Below, piece by piece: positions 37,493 to 50,316 of a stretch of 64,000 nt of DNA. Source of the DNA: Paratinospora sagittata (Eukaryota; Streptophyta; Magnoliopsida; Ranunculales; Menispermaceae); contig CM069607.1 in NCBI GenBank assembly GCA_035771175.1, positions 21,894,001-21,958,000 on the forward strand. Direction: 5' to 3'. How positions within the stretch are numbered: the stretch's first letter is position 1; each line of letters starts with the position of its first letter. Made by a program: the position numbers and the translations under genes. Under the pieces are notes generated by a model. The model was not told the origin of the DNA, made no database searches, and was given only the letters and a program-made list of their open reading frames with translations.

Positions 37493-38664
37493 TCGCTATA
37501 GAGAGCAGTTGCCGTAATCGTTCGATTTTTAGTAAAATGGGCAATAGCCTGCTATACGCCTTGATTGCACGCTATCGGAAAGTCCGAAAAGCACGAGCTC
37601 TCGGGATTGTGTATATCGACCCGCAATAGTCCGCTATCCGTCATTAGAGAGCATGATACACAACCCAATATCATGCTACCCACGTCTGAGTTAGAAATCT
37701 CACATATTTAACGAGAAAAACGTGGGCCCTTTCCCATGCTCGATTTTTCTATTCCTTGTACATTTTTGACGAGGAATCGTAACTGAAACATTCTCCACTA
37801 ACACCAGGATGATTCCCATTGTGTCGCACGGGCAAAACAACTTTAGATTAAAACAATGTTTTGAATTCAAATCATTTCCTACACTCTTGCTCTTTAACCT
37901 ACAACTGCTAACTTAATAAAACGCTCATTCTCTAATTTTCAAAGATACAACACACACGATTTTTGCAAGTTAGACTAAGCTTTCCAAAACGTATTTCAAA
38001 AGAAGAAAGTCGTGATTCTTGCATTGCCAATAACAGCTTCGACCTGAATCAAAACTGCAAACTGTCTTGAAGATAACCTCAATCTTTAGCAAGTTCTTCA
38101 TTTTATCCCTTTTGTGCTGAGATTTTCAGAAGGTATCCATCGTTTTATACTGTAGGTATATGAAGTGTTCTCAGTAAGAGAACACATCACCTATATTCTT
38201 TCTCTGTGTGCTACAACTAATCATCAAGAACACATCAAACAATAGCTATCAAAGTCTACAAAGATTTGGCTCTAAGAACGAAGACATATCTCAATGCTAA
38301 TGCATTAGTTTGATCTTAGGTGTGTAGGGTAACCTCTCGATCAATCTCAGCATGAAAACTCTCTAAATTGCAAAGTCTTCAAAATCACTTGGATTTAGTA
38401 TTTGATTTTGACAAAATATTTTTCGAAAGGTTTTAATCATAATTTCAATGAGTTTTGAATGATTTAAAAGTGTTTTGAGACAATTGAATGGTTCTTAAGT
38501 GTTAAAATATTAATTTTTCCAAAATCGGGCTATCCAGCACTTCGCCAAAATTTTTCAAAATGCAGTAGCGCACTATTAGTGTTGATAGCGCGCTGATAAG
38601 GTTGAATAATGAAAAATCTATTTTTCTTGAAAATTTCCCACTGCGCGCTATCCCTTTTGGTAAC
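37493..38664 (+). repeat. Satellite unit 33 (1,172 bp)
   Basis: AATCGTTCGAT, GGGATTGTGTAT, CGACCCGC and AATATCATGC, shared with unit 35. Tail has CATGAAAACTC, as in unit 36, and AAAATGCAGTAGC. Confidence 0.95.
38165..38185. repeat. Hairpin: 8-bp stem GTGTTCTC / GAGAACAC with AGTAA loop
   Basis: Perfect in most units of blocks B-D and in units 8-11. Most block-A units read GAGAAGAC (for example 673-693), which breaks one pair. Several block-C units read GACAACGC and lose the stem. It could fold as a cruciform or in a transcript; no function is shown. Confidence 0.75.
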
Positions 38665-39838
38665 TCGCTATAGAGAGCAGTTGCCGTAATCTTTCGATTT
38701 TTAGTACAATGGGCAATAGCGTGCTATAGGCCTTGATTGCACGCTATCGGAAAGTCCGAAAAACACGAGCTCTCGGGTTTGTGTATATCGACCTGCAATA
38801 GTCCGCTATCCGTCATTAGAGAGCATGATACACAACCCAATAGCATGCTATCCACGACTGAGTAAGAAATCTCACATATGTAACGAGAAAAAGTGGGCCC
38901 GTTCCCTTGCTCGATTTTTCTATTCCATGCACTGTTTTGACTGGGAATCGTAACTGAGACATTCTCCACTAACACCTGGATGATTCCCATTGTGTCGCAC
39001 GGGCAAAACAACTTTAGATTAGAACAATGTTTTTAATTCAAATCATTTCCTACTCTCTTTCTCTTTAACATGCAACTGCTAATTTAATAAAATGCTCATT
39101 CTCTAATTTTCAAAGATACAACACACACGATTTTTGTAAGCTAGACTAAGCTTTCCAAAGAGTATTTCAAAAGAAGAAAGTCGTGACTCTTGCATTGCCA
39201 ATAAAAGCTTCGACCTGAATCAAAATTGCAATCTTTCATGAAGATAACCTCATTGTTTCGCAAGTTCTTCATTTTATCCTTTTTGTGCGGAGATTTTCAG
39301 AAATGCTATCCATCGTTTTAAACTGTAGGTATATGAAGTGTTCTCAGTAAGACAACGCATCACCTATATTCTTTCTCCGAGTTCTACAACTAATCATCAA
39401 GAACACATCAAACAATAGCTATCAAAGTCTACAAAGATCAGGCTCTTAGAACGAAGACATATCTCAATGCTAATGCATTAGTTTGATCTTAAGTGTGTAG
39501 GGTAACCTCTCGATGAATCTCAGCACGAAAACCCTCTAAATTGCAAAGTTTTCAAAATCACTTGGATTAAAGTATTTGGTTTTGACAAAATATTTTTCAA
39601 AAGGTTTTAATCATAATTTCAATGAGTTTTGAATGATTTAAAAGTGTTTTGAGACAATGGAATGGTTCTTAAGTGTTCAAATATTAATTTTTTCAAAATC
39701 TGGCTATCCAGCAATTTGCAAAAAAATTTCAAACGGCAATAGCGCACTATCAGTGTTGATAGCACGCTGATAGGGTTGAATAATCAAAAATCTATTTTTC
39801 TTGAAAATTGCCTGCAGCGCGCAATCCCTTTTGATAAC
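38665..39838 (+). repeat. Satellite unit 34 (1,174 bp), chimera
   Basis: TTGGTAACTCG start. The middle (~38,760-39,440) matches units 37 and 40 (CATGCACTGTTTTG, GACTGAGTAAG, AAATGCTATCC, GACAACGC). The tail matches unit 32. Confidence 0.95.
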
Positions 39839-41011
39839 TCGCTATAGAGAGCAGTTGCCGTAATCGTTCGATTTTTAGTAAAATGGGCAATAGCCTGCTA
39901 TACGCCTTGATTGCACGCTATCGGAAAGTCCGAAAAGCACGAGCTCTCGGGATTGTGTATATCGACCCGCAATAGTCCGCTATCCGTCATTAGAGAGCAT
40001 GATACACAACCCAATATCATGCTACCCACGTCTGAGTTAGAAATCTCACATATTTAACGAGAAAAACGTGGGCCCTTTCCCATGCTCGATTTTTCTATTC
40101 CTTGTACATTTTTGACGAGGAATCGTAACTGAAACATTCTCCACTAACACCAGGATGATTCCCATTGTGTCGCACGGGCAAAACAACTTTAGATTAAAAC
40201 AATGTTTTGAATTCAAATCATTTCCTACACTCTTGCTCTTTAACCTACAACTGCTAACTTAATAAAACGCTCATTCTCTAATTTTCAAAGATACAACACA
40301 CACGATTTTTGCAAGTTAGACTAAGCTTTCCAAAAAGTATTTCAAAAGAAGAAAGTCGTGATTCTTGCATTGCCAATAACAGCTTCGACCTGAATCAAAA
40401 CTGCAAACTGTCTTGAAGATAACCTCAATCTTTAGCAAGTTCTTCATTTTATCCCTTTTGTGCTGAGATTTTCAGAAGGTATCCATCGTTTTACACTGTA
40501 GGTATATGAAGTGTTCTCAGTAAGAGAACACATCACCTATATTCTTTCTCTGTGTGCTACAACTAATCATCAAGAACACATCAAACAATAGCTATCAAAG
40601 TCTACAAAGATTTGGCTCTAAGAACGAAGACATATCTCAATGCTAATGCATTAGTTTGATCTTAAGTGTGTAGAGTAACCTCTCGATCAATCTCAGCACG
40701 AAAACTCTCTAAATTGCAAAGTCTTCAAAATCACTTGGATTTAGTATTTGATTTTGACAAAATATTTTTCAAAAGGTTTTTAATCATAATTTCAATGAGT
40801 TTTGAATGGTTTAAAAGTGTTTTGAGACAATGGAATGGTTCTTAAGTGTTAAAATATTAATTTTTTCAAAATCAGGCTATCCAGCAATTTGCCAAAATTT
40901 TTCAAACGACAATAGTGCACTATCAGTGTTGATAGCACGCTGATAGGGGTGAATAATCAAAAATCTATTTTTCTTGAAAATTGCTAACAACGCGCAATCC
41001 CTTTTGATAAC
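39839..41011 (+). repeat. Satellite unit 35 (1,173 bp)
   Basis: Copy of unit 33 up to 40,664, then a different tail with GTAGAGTAACC and GCTAACAACGCGCAATC. Confidence 0.95.
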
Positions 41012-42113
41012 TCGCTATAGAGAGCAGTTGCCGTAATCTTTAGATTTTTAGTAAAATGGGCAATAAGGTGCTATAGGCCTTGATTGCACGCTATCAGAAA
41101 GTCCGAAAAACACGAGCTCTCGGGTTTGTGTATATCGACCTGCAATAGTCCGCTATCCGTCATTAGAGAGCATGATACACAACCCAATAGCATGCTATCC
41201 ACGTCTGAGTTAGAAATCTCACATATCTAACGAGAAAAACGTGGGCCCTTTCCCTTGCTCGATTTTTCTATTCCTTGTACATTTTTGACTGGGAATCGTA
41301 ACTGAAACATTCTCCACTAACACCTGGATGATTCCCATTGTGTTGCACGGGCAAAACAACTTTAGATTAAAATAATATTTTGAATTCAAATCATTTCCTA
41401 CTCTCTTGCTCTTTAACCTGCAACTGCTAATTTAATAAAATAGTCATTCTTTAATTTTCAAAGATACAACACACACGATTTTTGCAAAAGAAGATAGTCG
41501 TGACTCTTGCAATGCCAATAAAAGCTTCGACCTGAATCAAAATTCTTCATTTTATCCCTTTTGTGCTGAAATTTTCAGAAGCTATCCATTGTTTTAAACT
41601 GTAGGTATATGAAGTGTGCTCAGTAAGAGAACACATAACCTATATTCTTTCTCCGAGTGCTACAACTAATCATCAAGAACACATCAAACAATAGCTATCA
41701 AAGTCTACAAAGATCAGGCTCTAAGAACGAAGACATATCTCAATGCTAATGCATTAGTTTGATCTTAGGTGTGTAGGGTAACCTCTCGATCAATCTCAGC
41801 ATGAAACCTCTCTAAATTGCAAAGTCTTCAAAATCACTTGGATTTAGTATTTGATTTTGACAAAATATTTTTCGAAAGGTTTTAATCATAATTTCAATGA
41901 GTTTTGAATGATTTAAAAGTGTTTTGAGACAATGGAATGGTTCTTAAGTGTTAAAATATTAATTTTTCCAAAATTGGGCTATCCAGCACATTGCCAAAAT
42001 TTTTCAAACGGCAATAGCGCACTATCTGTGTTGATAGCACGCTGATAGGGTTGAATAATCAAAAATCTATTTTTCTTCAAAATTACCTACAGCGCGCTAT
42101 CCCTTTTGATAAC
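41012..42113 (+). repeat. Satellite unit 36 (1,102 bp), two internal deletions
   Basis: About 31 bp is missing at ~41,487 (GCAAAAGAAG junction) and about 39 bp at ~41,545 (AAAATTCTTCAT junction), together accounting for the 70-bp shortfall. AATAAGGTGC alters one subrepeat. Confidence 0.95.
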
Positions 42114-43286
42114 TCACTATAAAGAGCAGTTGACATAATCTTTCGATATTTAGTAAAATGGGCAATAAGGTGCTATAGGCCTTGATTGCACGCTTTCAGA
42201 AAGTCCGAAAAACACGAGCTCTCGGGTTTGTGTATATCGACCTGCAATAGTCCGCTATCCGTCATTAGAGAGCATGATACACAACCCAATAGCATGCTAT
42301 CCACGACTGAGTAAGAAATCTCACATATGTAACGAGAAAAAGTGGGCCCGTTCCCTTGCTCGATTTTTCTATTCCATGCACTGTTTTGACTGGGAATCGT
42401 AACTGAGACATTCTCCACTAACACCTGGATGATTCCCATTGTGTCGCACGGGCAAAACAACTTTAGATTAGAACAATGTTTTTAATTCAAATCATTTCCT
42501 ACTCTCTTTCTCTTTAACATGCAACTGCTAATTTAATAAAATGCTCATTCTCTAATTTTCAAAGATACAACACACACGATTTTTGTAAGCTAGACTAAGC
42601 TTTCCAAAGAGTATTTCAAAAGAAGAAAGTCGTGACTCTTGCATTGCCAATAAAAGCTTCGACCTGAATCAAAATTGCAATCTTTCATGAAGATAACCTC
42701 ATTGTTTCGCAAGTTCTTCATTTTATCCTTTTTGTGCGGAGATTTTCAGAAATGCTATCCATCGTTTTAAACTGTAGGTATATGAAGTGTTCTCAGTAAG
42801 ACAACGCATCACCTATATTCTTTCTCCGAGTTCTACAACTAATCATCAAGAACACATCAAACAATAGCTATCAAAGTCTACAAAGATCAGGCTTTAAGAA
42901 CGAAGACATATCTCAATGCTAATGCATTAGTTTGATCTCAAGTGTGTAGGGTAACGTCTCGATCAATCTCGGCATGAAAACTCCCTAAAGTACAAAGTCT
43001 TCAAAATCATTTGCATTAAAGTATTTGATTTTGACAAATTATTTTTCGAAAGGTTTTAATCAAAATTTCAATGAGTTTTGAATGATTTAAAAGTGTTTTG
43101 AGACAATGGAATGGTTCTTAAGTGTTAAAATATTAATTTTTCCAAAATCGGGCTATCCAGCACTTCGCCAAAATTTTTCAAAAGGCAATAGCGCACTATC
43201 AGTGTTGATAGCACGCTGATAGGGTTGAATAATCAAAAATCTATTTTTTTTATAATTGCCTACAGCGCGCTATCCCTTTTGATAAC
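42114..43286 (+). repeat. Satellite unit 37 (1,173 bp), trimer copy A
   Basis: CACTATAAAGAGC box, TTGACATAATC, CGATATTTAG and CGCTTTCAG. Pair of unit 40. Confidence 0.95.
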
Positions 43287-44459
43287 TCGCTATAAAGAGT
43301 AGTTGCCGTAATCTTTCAATTTTTAGTAAAATGGGCAATAGCGTGCTATAGGCCTTGATTGCACGCTATCAGAAAGTTCGAAAAACACAAGCTCTCGGGT
43401 TTGTGTATATCGACTTGCAATTGTCCGTTATCCATCATTAGAGAGCATGATACACAACCCAATAGCATGTTATTCACGTCTGAGTTAGAAATCTCACATA
43501 TCTAACAAGAGAAACGTGGGCCCTTTCCCTTGCTCGATTTTTCTATTCCTTGTACATTTTTCACTGGGAATCGTAACTTAAACATTCTCCACCAACACCT
43601 TGATGATTCCCATTGTGTCGCACGGGCAAAACAACTTTAGATTAAAATAATGTTTTGAATTCAAATCATTTCCTACTCTCTTGCTCTTTAACCTGCAACT
43701 GCTAATTTAATAAAACGCTCATTCTCTAATATTCAAAGATACAACACACACGATTTTTGCAAGTTAGACTAAGCTTTCCAAAAAGTATTTCATAAGAAGA
43801 AAGTCGTGATTCTTGCATTGCCAATAACAGCTTCGACCTGAAACAAAATTGCAAACTGTCTTGAAGATAACCTCAATCTTTAGCAAGTTCTTCATTTTAT
43901 CCCTTTTGTGCTGAGATTTTCAGAAGCTATCCATCGTTTTAAACTGTAGGTATATGAAGTGTTCTCAGTAAGAGAACACATCACCTATATTCTTTCTCTG
44001 AGTGCTACAACTAATCATCAAGAACACATCAAACAATAGCAATCAAAGTCTACCAAGATCAGCCTCTAAGAACGAAGACATATCTCAATGCTAATGCATT
44101 AGTTTGATCTTAGGTGTGTAGGGTAACCTCTCGATCAATCTCAGCACGAAAACTCTCTGAATTGCAAAGTCTTCAAAATCACTTGGATTAAAGTATTTGA
44201 TTTTGACAAAATATTTTTCGAAAGGTTTTAATCATAATTTCAATGAGTTTTGAATGATTTAAAAGTGTTTTGAGACAATGGAACGGTTCTTAAGTGTTAA
44301 AATATTAATTTTTATAAAATCGGCCTATCCAGCACTTTGCCAAAAATTTTCAAAACACAATAGCACACTATCAGTGTTGATAGCATGCTGATAAGGTTGA
44401 ATAATGAAAAATCTATTTTTCTTGAAAATTTCCCACTGCGCGCTATCCCTTTTGGTAAC
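43287..44459 (+). repeat. Satellite unit 38 (1,173 bp), trimer copy A
   Basis: TATAAAGAGTAG, CACAAGCTCTCGG, TTATCCATCATTAG and AACAAGAGAAACG. Pair of unit 41. Confidence 0.95.
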
Positions 44460-45631
44460 TCGCTATAGAGAGCAGTTGCCGTAATCTTTCGATTTTTAGT
44501 ACAATGGGCAATAGCGTGCTATAGGCCTTGATTGCACGCTATCGGAAAGTCCGAAAAACACGAGCTCTCGAGTTTGTGTATATCGACCAGCAATAGTCCG
44601 CTATCCGTCATTAGAGAGCATGATACACAACTCAATAGCATGTTATCCACGTCTGAGTTAGAAATCTCACATATCTTACGAGAAAAATGTGGGCCCTTTC
44701 CCTTGCTCGATTTTTCTATTCCTTGTACATTTTTGACTGGGAATCGGAACTGAGACATTCTCCACTAACACCTTGATGATTCCCATTGTGTCGCATGGGC
44801 AAAACAACTTTAGATTAAAACAATGTTTTGAATTCAAATCATTTCCTACTATCTTGCTTTTTAACCTGCAAGTGCTAATTTAATAAAACACTCATTCTCT
44901 AATTTTCAAAGATACAACAGACACGATTTTTGCAAGTTAGACTGAGTTTTCCAAAGAGTATTTCAAATGAAGAAAGTGGTGACTCTTGCATTGCGAATAA
45001 AAGCTTCGACCTGAATCAAAATTGCAAACTGTCATAAAGATAACCTCATTGTTTAGCAAGTTCTTTTTTTTATCCCTTTTGTGCTGAGATTTTCAGAAGC
45101 TATCCATCGTTTTAAACTGTAGGTATATGAAGTGTTCTCAGTAAGAGAACACATCACCTATATTCTTTCTCTGTCTGCTACAACTAATCATCAAGAACAC
45201 ATCAAACAATAGCTATCAAAGTCTACAAAGATCAGGCTCTAAGAACGAAGACATATCTCAATGCTAATGCATTAGTTTGATCTTAGGTGTGTATGGCAAC
45301 CTCTCGATCAATCTCAGCCCGAAACCTCTCTAAATTGCAAAGTCTTCAAAATCACTTGTATTTAGTATTCGATTTTGACAAAATCTTTTTCGAAAGGTTT
45401 TAATCATAATTTCAATGAGTTTTCAAGGATTTAAAAGTGTTTTGAGGCAATGGAATGGTTCTTAAGTGTTAAAATATTAATTTTTCTAAAATTGGGCTAT
45501 CCAGCACATTGCCAAAATTTTTCAAACGGCAATAGCGCACTATCTGTGTTGATAGCACGCTGATAGGGTTGAATAATCAAAAATCTATTTTTCTTCAAAA
45601 TTACCTACAGCGCGCTATCCCTTTTGATAAC
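44460..45631 (+). repeat. Satellite unit 39 (1,172 bp), trimer copy A
   Basis: CGACCAGCAATAG, CAACTCAATAGC, CGCATGGGC and AAAGTGGTGACTC. Pair of unit 42; they differ at GAGACATTC versus GAAACATTC. Confidence 0.95.
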
Positions 45632-46805
45632 TCACTATAAAGAGCAGTTGACGTAATCTTTCGATATTTTAGTAAAATGGGCAATAAGGTGCTATAGGCC
45701 TTGATTGCACGCTTTCAGAAAGTCCGAAAAACACGAGCTCTCGGGTTTGTGTATATCGACCTGCAATAGTCCGCTATCCGTCATTAGAGAGCATGATACA
45801 CAACCCAATAGCATGCTATCCACGACTGAGTAAGAAATCTCACATATGTAACGAGAAAAAGTGGGCCCGTTCCCTTGCTCGATTTTTCTATTCCATGCAC
45901 TGTTTTGACTGGGAATCGTAACTGAGACATTCTCCACTAACACCTGGATGATTCCCATTGTGTCGCACGGGCAAAACAACTTTAGATTAGAACAATGTTT
46001 TTAATTCAAATCATTTCCTACTCTCTTTCTCTTTAACATGCAACTGCTAATTTAATAAAATGCTCATTCTCTAATTTTCAAAGATACAACACACGCGATT
46101 TTTGTAAGCTAGACTAAGCTTTCCAAAGAGTATTTCAAAAGAAGAAAGTCGTGACTCTTGCATTGCCAATAAAAGCTTCGACCTGAATCAAAATTGCAAT
46201 CTTTCATGAAGATAACCTCATTGTTTCGCAAGTTCTTCATTTTATCCTTTTTGTGCGGAGATTTTCAGAAATGCTATCCATCGTTTTAAACTGTAGGTAT
46301 ATGAAGTGTTCTCAGTAAGACAACGCATCACCTATATTCTTTCTCCGAGTTCTACAACTAATCATCAAGAACACATCAAACAATAGCTATCAAAGTCTAC
46401 AAAGATCAGGCTTTAAGAACGAAGACATATCTCAATGCTAATGCATTAGTTTGATCTCAAGCGTGTAGGGTAACGTCTCGATCAATCTCGGCATGAAAAC
46501 TCCCTAAAGTACAAAGTCTTCAAAATCATTTGCATTAAAGTATTTGATTTTGACAAATTATTTTTTGAAAGGTTTTAATCATAATTTCAATGAGTTTTGA
46601 ATGATTTAAAAGTGTTTTGAGACAATGGAATGGTTCTTAAGTGTTAAAATATTAATTTTTCCAAAATCGGGCTATCCAGCACTTCGCCAAAATTTTTCAA
46701 AAGGCAATAGCGCACTATCAGTGTTGATAGCACGCTGATAGGGTTGAATAATCAAAAATCTATTTTTTTTATAATTGCCTACAGCGCGCTATCCCTTTTG
46801 ATAAC
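45632..46805 (+). repeat. Satellite unit 40 (1,174 bp), trimer copy B
   Basis: As unit 37, with one extra T in CGATATTTTAG and TTGACGTAATC. Confidence 0.95.
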
Positions 46806-47978
46806 TCGCTATAAAGAGTAGTTGCCGTAATCTTTCAATTTTTAGTAAAATGGGCAATAGCGTGCTATAGGCCTTGATTGCACGCTATCAGAAAGTTCGA
46901 AAAACACAAGCTCTCGGGTTTGTGTATATCGACTTGCAATTGTCCGTTATCCATCATTAGAGAGCATGATACACAACCCAATAGCATGTTATCCACGTCT
47001 GAGTTAGAAATCTCACATATCTAACAAGAGAAACGTGGGCCCTTTCCCTTGCTCGATTTTTCTATTCCTTGTACATTTTTCACTGGGAATCATAACTTAA
47101 ACATTCTCCACCAACACCTTGATGATTCCCATTGTGTCGCACGGGCAAAACAACTTTAGATTAAAATAATGTTTTGAATTCAAATCATTTCCTACTCTCT
47201 TGCTCTTTAACCTGCAACTGCTAATTTAATAAAACGCTCATTCTCTAATATTCAAAGATACAACACACACGATTTTTGCAAGTTAGACTAAGCTTTCCAA
47301 AAAGTATTTCATAAGAAGAAAGTCGTGATTCTTGCATTGCCAATAACAGCTTCGACCTGAAACAAAATTGCAAACTGTCTTGAAGATAACCTCAATCTTT
47401 AGCAAGTTCTTCATTTTATCCCTTTTGTGCTGAGATTTTCAGAAGCTATCCATCGTTTTAAACTGTAGGTATATGAAGTGTTCTCAGTAAGAGAACACAT
47501 CACCTATATTCTTTCTCTGAGTGCTACAACTAATCATCAAGAACACATCAAACAATAGCAATCAAAGTCTACCAAGATCAGCCTCTAAGAACGAAGACAT
47601 ATCTCAATGCTAATGCATTAGTTTGATCTTAGGTGTGTAGGGTAACCTCTCGATCAATCTCAGCACGAAAACTCTCTGAATTGCAAAGTCTTCAAAATCA
47701 CTTGGATTAAAGTATTTGATTTTGACAAAATATTTTTCGAAAGGTTTTAATCATAATTTCAATGAGTTTTGAATGATTTAAAAGTGTTTTGAGACAATGG
47801 AACGGTTCTTAAGTGTTAAAATATTAATTTTTATAAAATCGGCCTATCCAGCACTTTGCCAAAAATTTTCAAAACACAATAGCGCACTATCAGTGTTGAT
47901 AGCATGCTGATAAGGTTGAATAATGAAAAATCTATTTTTCTTGAAAATTTCCCACTGCGCGCTATCCCTTTTGGTAAC
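46806..47978 (+). repeat. Satellite unit 41 (1,173 bp), trimer copy B
   Basis: As unit 38. Differs by GTTATCC versus GTTATTC and AATCATAAC versus AATCGTAAC. Confidence 0.95.
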
Positions 47979-49150
47979 TCGCTATAGAGAGCAGTTGCCG
48001 TAATCTTTCGATTTTTAGTACAATGGGCAATAGCGTGCTATAGGCCTTGATTGCACGCTATCGGAAAGTCCGAAAAACACGAGCTCTCGAGTTTGTGTAT
48101 ATCGACCAGCAATAGTCCGCTATCCGTCATTAGAGAGCATGATACACAACTCAATAGCATGTTATCCACGTCTGAGTTAGAAATCTCACATATCTTACGA
48201 GAAAAATGTGGGCCCTTTCCCTTGCTCGATTTTTCTATTCCTTGTACATTTTTGACTGGGAATCGGAACTGAAACATTCTCCACTAACACCTTGATGATT
48301 CCCATTGTGTCGCATGGGCAAAACAACTTTAGATTAAAACAATGTTTTGAATTCAAATCATTTCCTACTCTCTTGCTTTTTAACCTGCAAGTGCTAATTT
48401 AATAAAACACTCATTCTCTAATTTTCAAAGATACAACAGACACGATTTTTGCAAGTTAGACTGAGTTTTCCAAAGAGTATTTCAAATGAAGAAAGTGGTG
48501 ACTCTTGCATTGCGAATAAAAGCTTCGACCTGAATCAAAATTGCAAACTGTCATAAAGATAACCTCATTGTTTAGCAAGTTCTTTTTTTTATCCCTTTTG
48601 TGCTGAGATTTTCAGAAGCTATCCATCGTTTTAAACTGTAGGTATATGAAGTGTTCTCAGTAAGAGAACACATCACCTATATTCTTTCTCTGTCTGCTAC
48701 AACTAATCATCAAGAACACATCAAACAATAGCTATCAAAGTCTACAAAGATCAGGCTCTAAGAACGAAGACATATCTCAATGCTAATGCATTAGTTTGAT
48801 CTTAGGTGTGTATGGCAACCTCTCGATCAATCTCAGCCCGAAACCTCTCTAAATTGCAAAGTCTGCAAAATCACTTGTATTTAGTATTCGATTTTGACAA
48901 AATCTTTTTCGAAAGGTTTTAATCATAATTTCAATGAGTTTTCAAGGATTTAAAAGTGTTTTGAGGCAATGGAATGGTTCTTAAGTGTTAAAATATTAAT
49001 TTTTCTAAAATTGGGCTATCCAGCACATTGCCAAAATTTTTCAAACGGCAATAGCGCACTATCTGTGTTGATAGCACGCTGATAGGGTTGAATAATCAAA
49101 AATCTATTTTTCTTCAAAATTACCTACAGCGCGCTATCCCTTTTGATAAC
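47979..49150 (+). repeat. Satellite unit 42 (1,172 bp), trimer copy B
   Basis: As unit 39, with only isolated substitutions (for example GTCTGCAAAATC for GTCTTCAAAATC). Confidence 0.95.
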
Positions 49151-50316
49151 TCACTATAAAGAGCAGTTGACGTAATCTTTCGATATTTAGTAAAATGGGC
49201 AATAAGGTGCTATAGGCCTTGATTGCACGCTTTCAGAAAGTCCGAAAAACACGAGCTCTCGGGTTTGTGTATGTCGATCTGCAATAGTCCGCTATCCATC
49301 ATTAGAGAGCATGATACACAACCCAATAGCATGCTATCCATTCTGAGTTTGAAATCTCACATATCTAACGAGAAAAACGTGGGCCCTTTTTCTTGCTCGA
49401 ATTTTCTATTCCTTGCACAGTTTTGACTGGGAATCCTAACTGAAACATTCTCCACTAACACCTGGATGATTCCCATTGTGTCGCACGGGCAAAACAAATT
49501 TATATTAAAACAATGTTTTGAATTCAAATCATTTCCTACTCTCTTCCTCTTTAACCTGCAACTGCTACTTTAATAAAACACTCATTCTCTAATTTTAAAA
49601 GATAGAACACACACGATTTTTACAAGTTCTACTGAGCTTTCCAAAGAGTATTTCAAAAGAAGAAAGTCGTGATGCATTGCCAATAACAGCTTTGACCTGA
49701 ATCAAATTGCAAACTGTCTTGAAGATAACCTCAATCTTTAGCAAGTTCTTCGTTTTATCCCTTTTTTGCTGAGATTTTCAGAAGCTATCCATCATTTTAA
49801 ACTGTAGGTATATGAAGTGTTCTCAGTAAGAGAACACATCACCAATATTCTTTCTCCGAGTGCTACAACTAATCATCAAGAACACATCAAACAATTGCTA
49901 TCAAAGTCTATAAAGATCAGGCTTTAAGAACGAAGACATATCTCAATGCTAATGCATTAGTTTGATCTTAGGTGTGTAGGGTAACCTCTCGATCAATCTC
50001 AGCACGAAAACTCTTTAAATTGCAAAGTCTTCAAAATCACTTGGATTTAGTATTTGATTTTGACAAAATATTTTACGAAAGGTTTTAATCATAATTTCAA
50101 TGAGTTTTCAATGATTTAAAAGGGTTTTGAGACAATGGAATGGTTCTTAATTGTTAAAATATTAATTTTTCTAAAAACGGGCTGTCCAGCACTGTGCCAA
50201 AATTTTTCAAAAGGCAAAAGCGCACTATTAGTGTCGATAGCACGCTGATAGGGTTGAATAATTAAAAATCTAGTTCTCTTGAAAATTGCCTACAACGCGC
50301 TATCCCTTTTGATAAC
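49151..50316 (+). repeat. Satellite unit 43 (1,166 bp)
   Basis: First ~120 bp continue the trimer (third partial copy). After ATGTCGATCTGC it diverges. GTGATGCATTGCC lacks ~5 bp (TTCTT) relative to GTGATTCTTGCATTGCC. Confidence 0.95.

Larger units (their letters stand above)
37046..40664 (+). repeat. ~1,273-bp segment present twice, 2,346 bp apart
   Basis: 37,046-38,318 recurs at 39,392-40,664. Differences seen are AAAACGTATTTC/AAAAAGTATTTC and GTTTTATACTG/GTTTTACACTG. The match ends sharply at CTTAGGTG versus CTTAAGTG. The stretch between is not a matching copy but a unit-37-like segment, so this is a mosaic rather than a clean tandem duplication. Confidence 0.85.
41970..49272 (+). repeat. 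Three-unit higher-order duplication, 3,519 bp, two copies plus a partial third
   Basis: Copy A is about 41,970-45,488, copy B about 45,489-49,007, and a partial third copy runs to 49,272. Units 37/40, 38/41 and 39/42 share private variants such as CATGCACTG, GACAACGC, CACAAGCTC, CGACCAGC and AAAGTGGTGAC. Only scattered single-base changes and one extra T in unit 40 separate them. Confidence 0.9.
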
